Positions 19,213-30,676 of a stretch of 64,000 nucleotides of DNA are shown here, one piece after another. Source of the DNA: Trichoplax sp. H2 (Eukaryota > Placozoa > Uniplacotomia > Trichoplacea); NCBI GenBank assembly GCA_003344405.1, contig NOWV01000044.1:434001-498000 (forward strand), written 5' to 3'. Below the pieces are notes generated by a model that was not told the DNA's origin, did not search any database, and saw only the letters and a program-made list of their open reading frames with translations. The position numbers were made by a program, and so were the translations under genes. The stretch's first letter is position 1. Each line of letters opens with the position of its first letter.

Positions 19213-21532
19213 CACGGTGTATAACAATTGCTGCCATGTCTGCGCGGACCAATGGATATTTCACCATGGTGATCAATTCTATCCAATCGGATATTGACTC
19301 TAGTGGTAAAGCGAGCATCGCTCATTCTATGCCGGTAGTTCAACCAACAGAAGGAAAGTTTGTAATCTTATGCTCTAATCGGAATATTCCACTGCCTCAG
19401 GACTCTCATAATCATTATCAGTTGTTATTATGGTCTGGATTGAAACCATTCAAGATATATCAAACGGTAATAATCTATCACTAATGGCGTCATACAAGTC
19501 GTAAATTGTATGTTGTCTTCAAAGTCAACGGCAGTAGGAGTATGCACATATATTGAATACTATATAGCGTATAGCCATCAATGGTGTAATGCCTACGTGT
19601 AATTCGGTTTTATGAGCTTAATCGGATAGCTAATACAAATTCGGAAATACAAGTCTGCCGTATACCGCTAGCTACTATTTTAATTGATTAATCTATGGGT
19701 ATATAGCATATACTGTATAGAAGTTGGTTTATATTTGTATTTGTTATGCAAGGACACAAATATACCATCGTAAAACTGGTTATACAGTACTACTGTAATC
19801 GCTAGTAAATCCAAGTGTCATTACTGTTTTATGACGCTAATTTATCTTTACAGTTACAAGATACTTGAGAAGTTATTTTACATTCGATTTGAGTATGCAG
19901 CATCTACTATTATTAGAAGCGTCAATAAAATTTGCATTAATAGACACGCATGTAGCCATATACGAGCATATAGTATAACATGTGCATATGCGTTACATAA
20001 CTATGAGTGCTATCTTAATAACCTTTACGCTATACTGTACTGTAAACTAGAAAATTGTGAAATGCTTATGAACATTACTAGATTTTACAGTTCCTTACTC
20101 GGCACTCGCACAAGTATCATAGCTTTACAAATAGAGCAATTGAACTCATTAATAATGCAGTACTTTTAAATAAACCATTTAAAAACGTATACTATAGAAT
20201 GGAAATATCAATCAAAATGATAAAATTGTATTCTTTCATTTTTTTAGCTATACGAAGCTGGAGATAACTTCTCCGTAGCTTTCATATCAGAAAATTCCAT
20301 TGCGAGATTGCGACTTTATCCCTTGACATGGGCTGGAATTAAAGCAGCGATTAAGAGCTGTTTGCCACTGGCCGAAAAGCGCTTGCAACCATGGCTTGAC
20401 ACTATTGAAAGAGAATTAGGCAATGATCCAGGTCGATACCTTTATAATAGTGACGATTCTGAGATGCACTATGATACATTCATGAACTTAAGGGAGCCTG
20501 TTACTAAAAATCAAGCCTTGTATTTCCTAACTAGCGAAATGCATGTTCACCAGTTGTATTATGATACTTTACGAAATCTACATCCAGATAATTTACCAGA
20601 AAGATATTTATGCTCAGCTAAAGATTTTACAATGGCTGATTGTGTTGAATTACTACCGTCGCAAATAAGCGTACCTGAAGAGACTATCAAGACTTATAGT
20701 AATCTTCCTGGTATAGTCAATGGTTTCCTAAGTAAAGCAAATGGTCGAGTCTTTGGAAGAATCTGCTCGACACCAACTAGGCAAGAAAGACCCAAGAATC
20801 TATCCTATGTGCCTGGAAGAAAGACGGCTTTTGTTTTTGGACCTGAAACTGTGCAAACCCTTTTATTGCAAAAGAAACCGTATGAAATCTTACTCGAGCT
20901 TGGGATGTTACCTGAAGGAATTCACGAAAAGGTTGTATGCATAGCACTGTACGTAGTTTGCTTAATAGAGAAATCGAAATGAACGAATTAATCACCAATT
21001 ATCAATTTTATCATATTGTTTTTAGTGCTGCATTCGCAAACATGTTTATTGGTTGATATTATTATGTCCAGGCCAATGTGGGTCTAAATTAGATTTTTAC
21101 GAAGCAACCTGGCAAGGTGTTGTTGAAGCCATGAAGGTCATTTATCCGCAAGCTTATGATGATCTTTTAATCCATTTGGATGAGATAAAAGCAACAAATA
21201 TCGAGACTTTCGAAAAGCAAGCACAATTCAGATTTATTGAAGTGCTGCCTTTCAGAGATAGCTTAAACTACATGTCTTATCAACGATTTTGTAATCTCCC
21301 TCATCCGCGTAAAGCATGGCAAGTCAGACTACTTTTATATTGTGAACTTCGACTACTGGAACTCTTTGCAGGTGATGGCCATACAAAGCTTGAAGATGGT
21401 CGAATTGGTGAAAAGGAGTATCTATGTCGAAATTATAACCTTTTCGATTTAAGTAGGAATCAGTATGTTATACTGCCACTTTCTATTGACATTCCTGACG
21501 CAGTTATAAAACAATTTGGTCAATCTGAATGA
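19213..21532 (+). CDS. Unrecognised protein with two related ~200-residue modules (N-terminus unresolved)
   Basis: Three exons join in phase: 19213-19466 (acceptor TTTCATTGCAG), 20248-20931 (acceptor TTTTTTTAG) and 21026-21532 (stop TGA). They give at least 481 residues. I do not recognise the family. The protein seems to be an internal duplication. Module 1 runs from KFVILC through YQLLLWSGLKP, LTWAGIKAAIK, LDTIE and RYLCSAKD to ELLPSQISVPEETIKTY. Module 2 runs from TAFVFG through YEILLELGMLP, ATWQGVVEAMK, LDEIK and EYLCRNYN to VILPLSIDIPDAVIKQF. The anchors are collinear: YxxLLxxGxxP, TWxGxxxAxK, LDxI, YLC, and LPxxIxxPxxxIK. No signal peptide or membrane segment is evident in the modelled part. 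The start is not defined; the open frame at 18602-18966 may be an upstream exon. The gene converges on SPIDR, 606 bp between stops. Confidence 0.65.
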
Positions 21533-22138
21533 TTAATCAATGATCCTTAGTCTAAAGTATTTTTAATATTACAGTACAGAACGCACACTAATCAGATGAC
21601 TTAAATTATCTTTGTTGCTGTTTATTAAAACAGTACTTTTAATACACGTATAAATGTGGTGAAATAATAATCCAGGTAGACATAGTTCATAACGATGCAA
21701 GCGTAAAGGTCACTTCTGATTCATAGAAGTAGTAATATAATATGTTGTACAATCATTATTCGTGAATAATATTATTGCTATAATGAACACGAATCTGCGT
21801 TTTACAAAACCAGATAGTATGATATAGATAAATAATGTTTTAAACACTATTTACTGTACACTGCGAGTAATACCTACAAAATATCTGAACAGGCACATTG
21901 AATCTATTTCGTTTAGAAACCGATATAGTAAAATATTTACACAAATATAATCACTTTAATATAACCAGATACGATATTAAAGTATCGTAGCAATAGTCTC
22001 TACTGAAAGAATAATATGTAGAGCAAGCTGTCTAAATATGTCTTGAGATATTCATAATAATTTATAATTTATTAATAAAGTAAAAGCTTCAATTCCGCAA
22101 CAATTGTAGAATTAAGAAGATCATATATTAGATACTGG
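21533..22138. other. Convergent intergenic spacer, no gene recognised
   Basis: This is the 3' flank shared by the two-module gene and SPIDR. TTTATT at 22068-22073 reads AATAAA on the minus strand, 66-71 bases after the SPIDR stop, and is a plausible polyadenylation signal. Nothing else stands out. Confidence 0.6.
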
Positions 22139-25100
22139 TTAATTTGATAACGCTATTTCCTCAATAATAAACGTAGTTCTATTATTGCACTTATTAATTA
22201 GTTTCTTCCGTACGTAACCATTAAGAGGGCCAATCTTATTTCCTTTCAAATATCCCAAATCCTAGTTTGAAACATTTTTGCTTACTTAAAATGATTATGT
22301 AATTAATTATATCGTGTCATCGGTTTGCATTGTAATTTACCTCTGTAGGACAAGATCGTAGACGTTCAGGGGCTATAAGATTGCCTAATACTATATCATT
22401 TATCTATAGAGATTTAACTTTATCGTCAATTTTATCAGCGTCTACTTTTTATTTCAAACACTTCATTAACGCATTTAAAAATGAATACATACCGTCATCT
22501 TTAAGTCAAAGCATTGAGCAATACTCTCTTCTGTTTCAAGGCTGGCTTGAACTTCAAAGCCAAGCTTGCATGTAATTTGACTCGGTTTACATTTATGACA
22601 CCGGCGCACGTATCTACGGAACAAAATAGGATATATAAATACAATAAACCTACTAATTTCTATGTAACCTGTTAAAAGATACAAAATATTTCTTCCAATT
22701 TTTTACCTATCATCATATATAAAGTTCTTTTTCTTGCAAGCCATACAATGGAAATAGAATTTTATTGATTCTTTATCAAGATCTAGTAGCTGACCTGTCA
22801 GTTCATCAATTTAAAGTATTAATAGATCTAAACAAGAATAGTACAAAGCATTCACAAAACATTACTAACCTTCAATACAAACTAAGTTTCGATTGGTATT
22901 ACTAAGTTGCAACCTTGGCAGACTTTTGAGATCAATACTTAGCAAATTATTATAAATATTATCGGGTATTCCTATGGTTTCATTTTTCTAAATTATATAA
23001 TTAAAAAAGGATTTATATCAGAATCAGTAATTGCTATCATAAATAATCTCAGTAATACTATAATTATCTACAATATACCACGTCTTTTTCCGATGTTGCT
23101 TTACAAACAATAGAATAACGATCAGCGAAAAAGTTGCAATTTGAATCTAGAAAGAATCAACAAAAAATTTATAAAGGACAATTAATCAGTCGCTAATTAA
23201 CGGGAAGAATGAAACGCGATTTGCCCTTGCCTTTTTTCTTAATGCAGAGATCTTTAATATATAGAAGACAATTTTTCTCACCAAGGCATTGAACCAAAGA
23301 ATTTAGTAAAACAACAGTCTTGTCCAAATGGATCATTACAATAGGTTCATTCCTTAACAATTGTGAAGTATTACAATCATTGCTTTCGTTGGGTGTTTGC
23401 GGGATACTTTTACTAAGTATACTGCTGTCCGTTGCATATACGTATAATCCCAGTTGAGAAAATGAAACATTAGAAGAACTGATTTGCTGAATATTAGAAT
23501 TTGGATCATCATCATGTCTTATGTAGACAACTTTGACCGCCGTGCTAACTCGTTGACATTCTCCCGATAACATTTTAACCGAATATAAGGAGCTAATCTT
23601 AGGGTAAGAATAAGCATCAAAGCTTGCTGTGATTGATTCGTAGAGATATTCCTCATTAGAGGGAATCAGAGTAGCCGAAGATTCTCCAGCACGAGCAGTA
23701 AGAATATAACAATTTGAACAAGAATTGTTGTTATCGATATTTTGTAAATTTTTGTATTCATTGTCGTCATTTAAAGGTAACGATTTCAGTAAGCTAAATA
23801 GTACTGGAGATTTCTGACTGTTCGTTCGATTAGCTACGTCTAAATTGGAAAATTTGAAGCACTTTCCTTCACCTTCCCTTAAGCAATGATGCCAACTGTT
23901 TAGCTGACTCACTTGACAGTCTACTATGATTTCGGTAAAAGTTCCGCAGAGATCTTGTACAATGAGCATCCACTTCTGTTGGCAATATGAGCTAGAGCTT
24001 GATGCCCTATGGATAATACTTTTAACGACATTGTTTTTTCTTGAGTCTGTCCTTGAACTCGTAGAATTTCTTGCAATAGTACTACAGATTCTTTGTATTC
24101 TGCCAATAAATGATACACTATTTGGGTGCTTAAATAGAGAGCTGCTTTCAATTGCTGCATGTAGTGACGTACTAGACCCGTAAAGTGATCCATCATCTGA
24201 ACTTGTTACTAAAGTTAGCGAACTCTTTATGGATCGAGTTTCATTCTTGGTCTGATCAAACTCGTTACCAGCTTTGCTTTCATCTGACCCTATTGAAGAC
24301 AAATTGCTACTATGGAATATTAAACGACGACGACGAAGATCCTATAACATAAACATGAAAGTAAAGTAGTACTATTAATCGCGTATTTAAATATATTATC
24401 TACGCAATAGGTTAGTACAAAATGCTGAAACGGTAAGGCGTTGCATGAATATAATAAAAGAAATATTAAAGAACCTTGGATAGTGGTATTCGACTCTCAT
24501 CAGGACTAAGAGCGCTACGAGAAGAATTGAGCAGTTTTTCTGATGATGGATAGATAGTTAACGATAAGTGCGTGCAAGCGTCATGTTTGTGACGTTAAAT
24601 AAGAGGTAACTTACGAATATCTACTGCTGTTCTGACGTCACTGTTTTGGCTACCATCTCCAACAATGCTTTCTGTTTTCGTATTACTAAGAATACCGAAG
24701 TATGTACATATAAGAACTGGAGAGTCCTTAGCTGGAATGTCCAGCCTCTGCCTAAAACAGCAATCAAAGATTTCAATTTAACACTACCAGTTTTATGTAG
24801 ACACAACTCTGTAAAAATATCGTTACCAAGGCTCAAAAATTTCCACACAATCACCAGTTTTGTATTTTATTGATGTTTTAGTTTCACCAGTAAAAATAGC
24901 AATCACATGGGAGTAATTTGATAAATCATCATCCTTTTCGGTTTGACCAATTTGATTATGTTTGACAACATTGCAGAAGGTTATAGATAAACCATAAGAC
25001 TTGCATTCTGTTAAGATTTGAACTTCTATGGACGATTTCTTTTCTATATTGAACACAGACGTTAACAATATTACAACAGGCATTTATGATACTGACTATA

Positions 25101-26796
25101 ACGCCACCTATGCAACTATACATTCAAGATAAATTACAGCATAAGTAATTAATCGGCCAATTACTAATTCAAAGTTGCTAACGCAACATTCATAACTATC
25201 GGATGAAGAGTCATATTATTTACCATTAAAAGAATTTTTACGATGATTCCAAAAATTGATTTCCAGATTTTGACTAGTTATCAATTTTTGCAACTGTTCA
25301 GCGAAGCCAGCACTAAATATGTAGTATAATAGCAGGTTAATTTGAAATTTAGCCATTTTCGTAGTGCATTGGATAAACAAGTTGAACTAATACTGCATAA
25401 TCATCGTACAGATTATGCCATACGTAAGATACTGTAAGAATGCAAACTATTGTATGTAGGAGGTAACGGTTACGCAGCATTATAATTAATTTCAATCAAC
25501 CTAATGTGGCGGTTTCTTCTTTTCTTTTTTACTGAATTGGGCGGACTTTCTACAAAATTTTCATCCATTGAAGGGCTATCACGGCTGGTCAATTCTTTTA
25601 TAAATTCACTGGCTTTTCGTTTACGCATTAGAACTTTATGCGATGTCAGTTGCTTGCTACTTAGCAGAGGGGTTGAAGTCACATTGGTTTTAACATTTTC
25701 AGGAGAGCTACTGGCTATGCTGTTAATTGATGATGAAGGTGATGATATATTTTTTGACGATGGAGTTTTGTAATTCGATGAAGTCGTTAATTCACTTTTA
25801 ATCGAAGAAAAAGATGTTTGTCCTGTAATTTCCTAGAGATTTGAATAGGTACAATTAATGTAAAGTAAGGAATATGGTCAAAAAATAGAAATACTTCCAG
25901 ATACTATATAATACGCACAGTGTAATCTATTAGCATAGTGCTCACAGGTGAGCATAGACAAGTGCAAGCATTGATTTCTTCCAAGCCATTAGAATAAGTA
26001 CAATGACGTACAAAGAATTATCGACTTGTATAAATAACTTTCTCACCTCTTCTGCTGCAACCAGCTCTTCATCATCTGATGAATCAAAGTCGTAAATATC
26101 TTCAACCTGAATAGTAGAAAATCGATATTAGTAATATCCAAGGATAAGACCATATATCATTCATGTTGGTCATGATTAAACAACTACCTGACTACTGTTA
26201 ACGATCGTTTTGGCCTTCGTTTCATCTAATGCTTCGGCTACTAAAATATCACTTCCATTATCGATTGTATCTTCTACTTCAGGCCAAGTTAAAGAGTCGC
26301 CATCACTCCACACTATATCATCTCCATTTTCGATATCGTCCATGCTGACAAACGAATTTTTTCTACATTGACAAATGGATAGCATCAAAAAGCTGTTATA
26401 TTTACAAGTTTGTCATGCCATCGTACACTACATGATGGTAATGCAAATATACACAACGCAGCATTCAATTCTTGACTTAAACAATTGCGTTGCATTTAAC
26501 CTACTTTGATAAGTCAGCTTCTACTTTTACAAGACTTTGCTCTAGCAGATAATCGTCATCGCTGTTGTCATTCTATAATCATTAAGTATATAATTTGATT
26601 CATTTTGTATAGGTTATGTGGCAATCCAGTATTTATCACTTTTGGAGTTGATAATTTCGAGTAATAGTAATAAGTCTAATACCGGGTCAAGTTTAATTTA
26701 ATAAAACTGAGCCTGTACAGTAGATGGAAATTTGAAAGTAATTGGATGGCTAACCTGAGCGAATTGATCTGAACGGTTATGATTCCGAATACTCAT
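22139..26796 (-). CDS. SPIDR: SPIDR (scaffolding protein involved in DNA repair) orthologue, 16 exons, complete
   Basis: Exons, 5' to 3': 26796-26755, 26572-26505, 26362-26188, 26106-26047, 25832-25501, 25312-25224, 25043-24827, 24751-24615, 24539-24475, 24341-23282, 23146-23079, 22987-22870, 22794-22707, 22613-22493, 22403-22341, 22261-22139. The frame is continuous for 941 residues (human about 915). SPIDR scaffolds RAD51 and BLM in homologous recombination in vertebrates. Order-conserved matches to the remembered human protein include an acidic, Ser-rich N-terminus with a lone Trp motif, a basic SVKKKRR segment, AGFAEQL, VEIFEPWQRL...PVLICTYF (human FPPWQKL...PVILNTYF), LIVQDLCGTFTEI (human LLVQDACGMFGEV), CYILTA, and a C-terminal GNKIGPLNGYV...EEIAL (human GKEVGLLNCFV...EEIEL). 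A zinc-ribbon-like pair of CxxC motifs lies at C827/C830 and C845/C848. Exon 11 may end at 23082 instead of 23079 (one codon less). The start is the first ATG of a 14-codon exon and is slightly less certain than the rest. Confidence 0.9.
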
Positions 26797-28735
26797 CTTT
26801 CACCGCCTACCAATAATAGGAATAAAAATACAATTGAGTCAGTTCGATTTGGTTAGCACATTGTAGCTTGTTTTTTTGTCAATACTTTTAGTTTAATCAT
26901 GAATCTCTTGGTTCAAGGTATGCACGGTACTCGTCTGTCTCCATTCCAGATGGAGAAATTATAACTTGTAGATATTATCAAGTTATTGGAGGGGAAAAAG
27001 AAGAACAATAAAAGCAAGTTTATCGTTCAATAGTTTTAATATTTCCTGCCCTGATCCTCTATGCTACTTTGTAATAATTTCACTGACTGGTATGAATGAA
27101 TAATTCGATAATGAACGGCCAATATAGCTCGTTGAGAAAGGCAAGCCATTTTGTAAGTTTGAAGTACACTAGTATTAGTCCATGGCTGCAAATCAGCAGT
27201 ATCATTCCTGAGATTTATCATCTCAATTATCGATATGAATACGAATAGTTTTGTCCATTTAGTTCATTTGTCTGCCATTGCAGCTGAATCATCAGCTCTA
27301 AAGGTGTAAAATCTTGTTCATTTGTGCAAGTTACTGAAACCTGAACAGAGCTTATGATATAAGCAAATATTACATGACTGTGAATACTTTACACTACATA
27401 TCCTAAACATTAATTGAAATCGATGGTTCCTGAAGGGTGAAGGTAAAACCAGTAAAATTAATGGCTGATAAAGACAATTTTGTAGACAATATCAAGCAGT
27501 TTATGGAAGAGGGTTAAGGATAGTTCGACAGGTATTGATGTATCAACAGCTGCAACATGGAATGCACACTTGTAGACAAGGTTGTAGGTACTCTACTTAC
27601 CAATGGAGGTTAACTTCTTGTCCACTATTGCAGCAACCTAATCCAGAAAATTAGGTATAGTATGCAATTTTAGGCTTGCAATAAGATTGTTAAAGTGCCA
27701 TCTATCAGAATGTCTAGTTTAGCCCAAAGGACAGAGCATACTCCTAGTCAGGTGGGTTAAAAATTGGAGTTAAAAGTCGAAACACGGTGCTCGGAGCTAC
27801 AAGAAGACTTGAAAAGTAGCAGTAAACTAAATGTTTGTACATCTATCTTTTTAAGCAAAAACGATTTGTATCTTTTAGGCTGTCTCGGGCGGCACAAAAT
27901 GTTATCCCGTAGAGACCTAATAGACTCTCATTTCGGCAGTTTCAAGCTGGAAGATTGCAACTTTGCTAGGTTTTCCACAAGCTCTGATTGAAGGATAATA
28001 ATGATATTTGCTACCCAGCTAAGAAGTTTCGACTTTGGAATGGCGGTAGGCCGTCTATACTTTTGCATACTGAAATTGAAGTACTGTCCCTTGTGGTACT
28101 AAATTACCTATAGTAATTAAGCATAGTAATTGAGTCAATCCAGGACTGTATACTTCAACTAGTACAATAAGAACAATATGTGTCAAATAGATGTCACAAA
28201 AGGGCATGTCAAGTCTGTACTTGGCGCTGCAAATTGCTACCTCAATACACGACATCTGTTTTACATCAACTTGCATGGATGGAGACTATCGAGAATATGA
28301 AAAAGGCAAAACTGCGAATGGCAAAGAAAGCAAACTACAGGATCAATTCAGGGACTTATAATGGTAGATAGACCATGAAGATCTCTTCTTGTACATAGAG
28401 TTTCTTCTTTATAGTACAGTACTGCTAGTGAAGAAATGGCTAGGGGGATAGCATACCGACAACTGGATACTTTTCGTAAATACGACTGTACAGCTTTAGC
28501 ATAAGCCTCTGGCGAGGAAAGCAAGGCACAGGATAAGCCTACTGCAGATCCAATGAAGGGTTAGAACATCAAGATCTCTACTCATATGTGGACTTTCTTC
28601 CTTATAGTACAGTACTGATAGTGAAGAAATGGATAGACGGATAGCATACTGACAACTGGATACTTCTCGTCAATACTACAGCTTAAGCTAAAGCCTTTGC
28701 AAGAAAAGCAAGGTCAGAATAAGCCTACTGCAGAT
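26797..28735. other. Intergenic, no gene recognised, tandem repeat at the right end
   Basis: Base composition is a little less AT-rich than elsewhere, but open frames (27036-27221, 27764-27991, 28055-28276, 28180-28371) carry no family motif and no coherent splice chain. They may be remnants of decayed sequence. The last 350 bases are a two-copy tandem repeat. Confidence 0.5.
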
Positions 28736-28740
28736 CTAAT
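28380..28740. repeat. Two direct copies of a ~185-bp unit next to the pseudogene
   Basis: The block from about 28380 to 28560 (TTCTTTATAGTACAGTACTG, then GAAGAAATGG, GATAGCATAC, GACAACTGGATACTT, AGCCTACTGCAGATC) recurs from about 28567 to 28737 with roughly 15 percent change. The second copy runs directly into the decayed cysteine-rich gene at 28736. Confidence 0.8.
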
Positions 28741-28936
28741 AAAAAATGCAACACTGCAGAAATGGATTTGCACAAAGTTCTACACAATCTTCGTATAAGG
28801 TAGCTTTGACTGCTTGGGCTTGTAAATGTGCTTCATTTCGTGCCCAACACTGTGCACGACATGACTGAAGACATAAGCATCCTGCCATGAACGTAGATTG
28901 ATAATCAATTTATGAAGCACACGAACTATTATCCAC
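28736..28936 (-). pseudogene. Decayed copy of the cysteine-rich PH-like family (exon 1 remnant)
   Basis: On the minus strand, about 28905 down to 28736 reads GCLCLQSCRAQCWARNEAHL, then QAQAVKATLYEDCVELCANP and LQCC before a stop. This aligns with the middle of exon 1 of the intact paralogue at 29986-30676 (GCLFLQPCRAICWGRHEAHL ... LIYEDAVEVRADPYMQCC). Upstream, a short match to the SFM motif is followed by an in-frame stop and a frame change. No start codon, no donor and no second exon remain. It is therefore a broken, partial copy truncated at a tandem-repeat boundary. Confidence 0.8.
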
Positions 28937-29985
28937 CATTTTATATCGGCAAACAGTTCCAAGTGCGGCCGAGTTCTGACTGCCTACACACGGAATAATA
29001 CCTTATAGTTGTTTACAGTAAACCAGTCTAGATTAATCGACAGTAGACTAGGATAGATTGCTATTTATTACAAATAGTGATGATACAAATATTTCGACAA
29101 TATCAATAAGGTGCAATATGCCTGTTGTGTACTCCAACTTTCAACCGTATTAGAAGATTTGATCGACCGGAACTGTTCGATAAACCGTGAATATTATTCA
29201 ACAACAGAAGACTCTTTGCCTCCATCGTCGAGCATAACATCATAACGTGTGTAATCAATCAAGGATCACAAAGCAAATTATTTATTCACGAGAATTGGAA
29301 TTCACTTTCAATTTAGTCAATAATAAATAACAATACAGTATACTGTCTAATAAATCACGAGCATGTAAAACTCGTATGCGTTAACCGTATCCAATTATTC
29401 ATTCTAATAAGTCTACTGTACATGAATTCATTTGAGCGCAGATTAGAAGTACTCGTATCTAATCAAACTATTAATATCCATATTACATTGGAAAGACCAG
29501 CTACATACGAATAGACTGCTCTTCAATACGACATCCTGTATAGCGCGCTATTGGATAATTATTTTACATACCGAGAAGTTATAATTAATGAATCGATCTT
29601 TAATAAGAAAACTAGTACCATAAAGCAATTGCAATTAGTACTAACTCATCCGTACTATTATAAATAAATAAAGTGAAATATTGAATCATCCGCTATGTCA
29701 ATTATTGCACCATCGATGGTAAGATGACTGCGAAATAGAAGACAGATTAATTCACGCATAAGATTACTGTTAAGACACCCACGTAAGAGACTACTGTAAA
29801 CAACCTTAAGTCTATAAAACTGATCAAACAATAATACATAGATTGATGCATAAAATGGTAAAAAGCTATCGTAGAGTATTATCCACACCAGATGATTCTA
29901 CTTTCGATCAATTTTACATGAACCCTTCAGTTTCTACTTATTCCCTATACCGCAATATAGGATAAGCCACCTCTGAACGAAATTA
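28937..29985. other. Intergenic, no gene recognised
   Basis: AT-rich spacer between the pseudogene and the first intact family member. The 76-codon minus-strand frame at 29658-29888 has no motif. Near 29340-29420 a few ACAGTA/CTGTAC fragments recall the palindromic repeat. Confidence 0.55.
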
Positions 29986-30676
29986 TTAAGTATAGCTGGG
30001 CGGTAACGCCATTACACCGGTTGCTGCTTTTCGTACACTTTGTTGCTTAAATATGGCGTCCTTGAAAGCTTCAATATCTTGTAAACCAATAATTTCAATG
30101 CCGTAGTTGCTGCTATTTTGCCCTCCAACGGTAGAAGAGATGCGAATACGGTCGCATTCAAAAGTGGGCGATATGGTTACATCACTTATTTGATCCAATG
30201 GAATAGCTTTGATCACTTTTTCGCTGGGCCAACAGCAGCCTAAATGGGATGATGTGGACATTTTAAAATTGTTTTCAATCATTATCAATTTATGGTCTGT
30301 TTGTATTGCACTTGTACGAGTATTCTTCAAATCATAACTTACCAATTTGATTTTGTGGTTGTGGTGGTGCACCGGCTCCACAACAAGTACAACACTGCAT
30401 GTACGGATCTGCACGAACTTCTACAGCATCTTCGTATATAAGGACTTTGACTGCTTGCGCTTGTAAGTGTGCTTCATGTCGTCCCCAACAAATTGCTCGA
30501 CATGGCTGTAGAAATAAGCAGCCAAATCCGGGTAAACATGAGCAACAACAAGCTTGCTTCATCATAAAGCTAGCAAGAGCATTTTCATCCAACTTTCCTT
30601 CATAAACTACTCGTCGTTCGCTAGTAGCCTTTTCATACGGCTGCGGCTGGGAAAATACTGTCGCTGATTGTGCCAT
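29986..30676 (-). CDS. Cysteine-rich, possibly PH-like protein, paralogue A (2 exons)
   Basis: Exons are 30676-30343 and 30239-29986; phase 1 agrees and the product is 195 residues. Residues about 1-40 are polar and contain YEGKLDENALASFMM. Residues 41-75 hold a cluster of cysteines (ACCCSC, GFGCLFLQPCRAICW) with hydrophobic residues between them, and a second cluster MQCCTCCGAG lies near 97-106. The second exon gives a beta-rich pattern: IPLDQISDVTISPTFECDRI, then GIEIIGL, then a final helix FKDAIFKQQ. The alternation of strands, the I.LDQI.DV motif and the C-terminal helix recall PH-like (bacterial-PH/YdbT-type) domains, and the cysteines could be S-acylated for membrane attachment; both are inferences. 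I do not recognise a named family. Paralogue B lies 2.4 kb away on the same strand. Confidence 0.8.

Noticed and set aside
23924-24196. Antisense and alternate frames inside SPIDR exon 10
   Set aside because: Shadows of the real exon; the SPIDR frame matches the human protein.
24621-24854. 77-codon minus frame across SPIDR exons 7-8
   Set aside because: It reads through a ~75-bp intron in the wrong frame. Splicing 24827 to 24751 restores the conserved EPWQRL motif.
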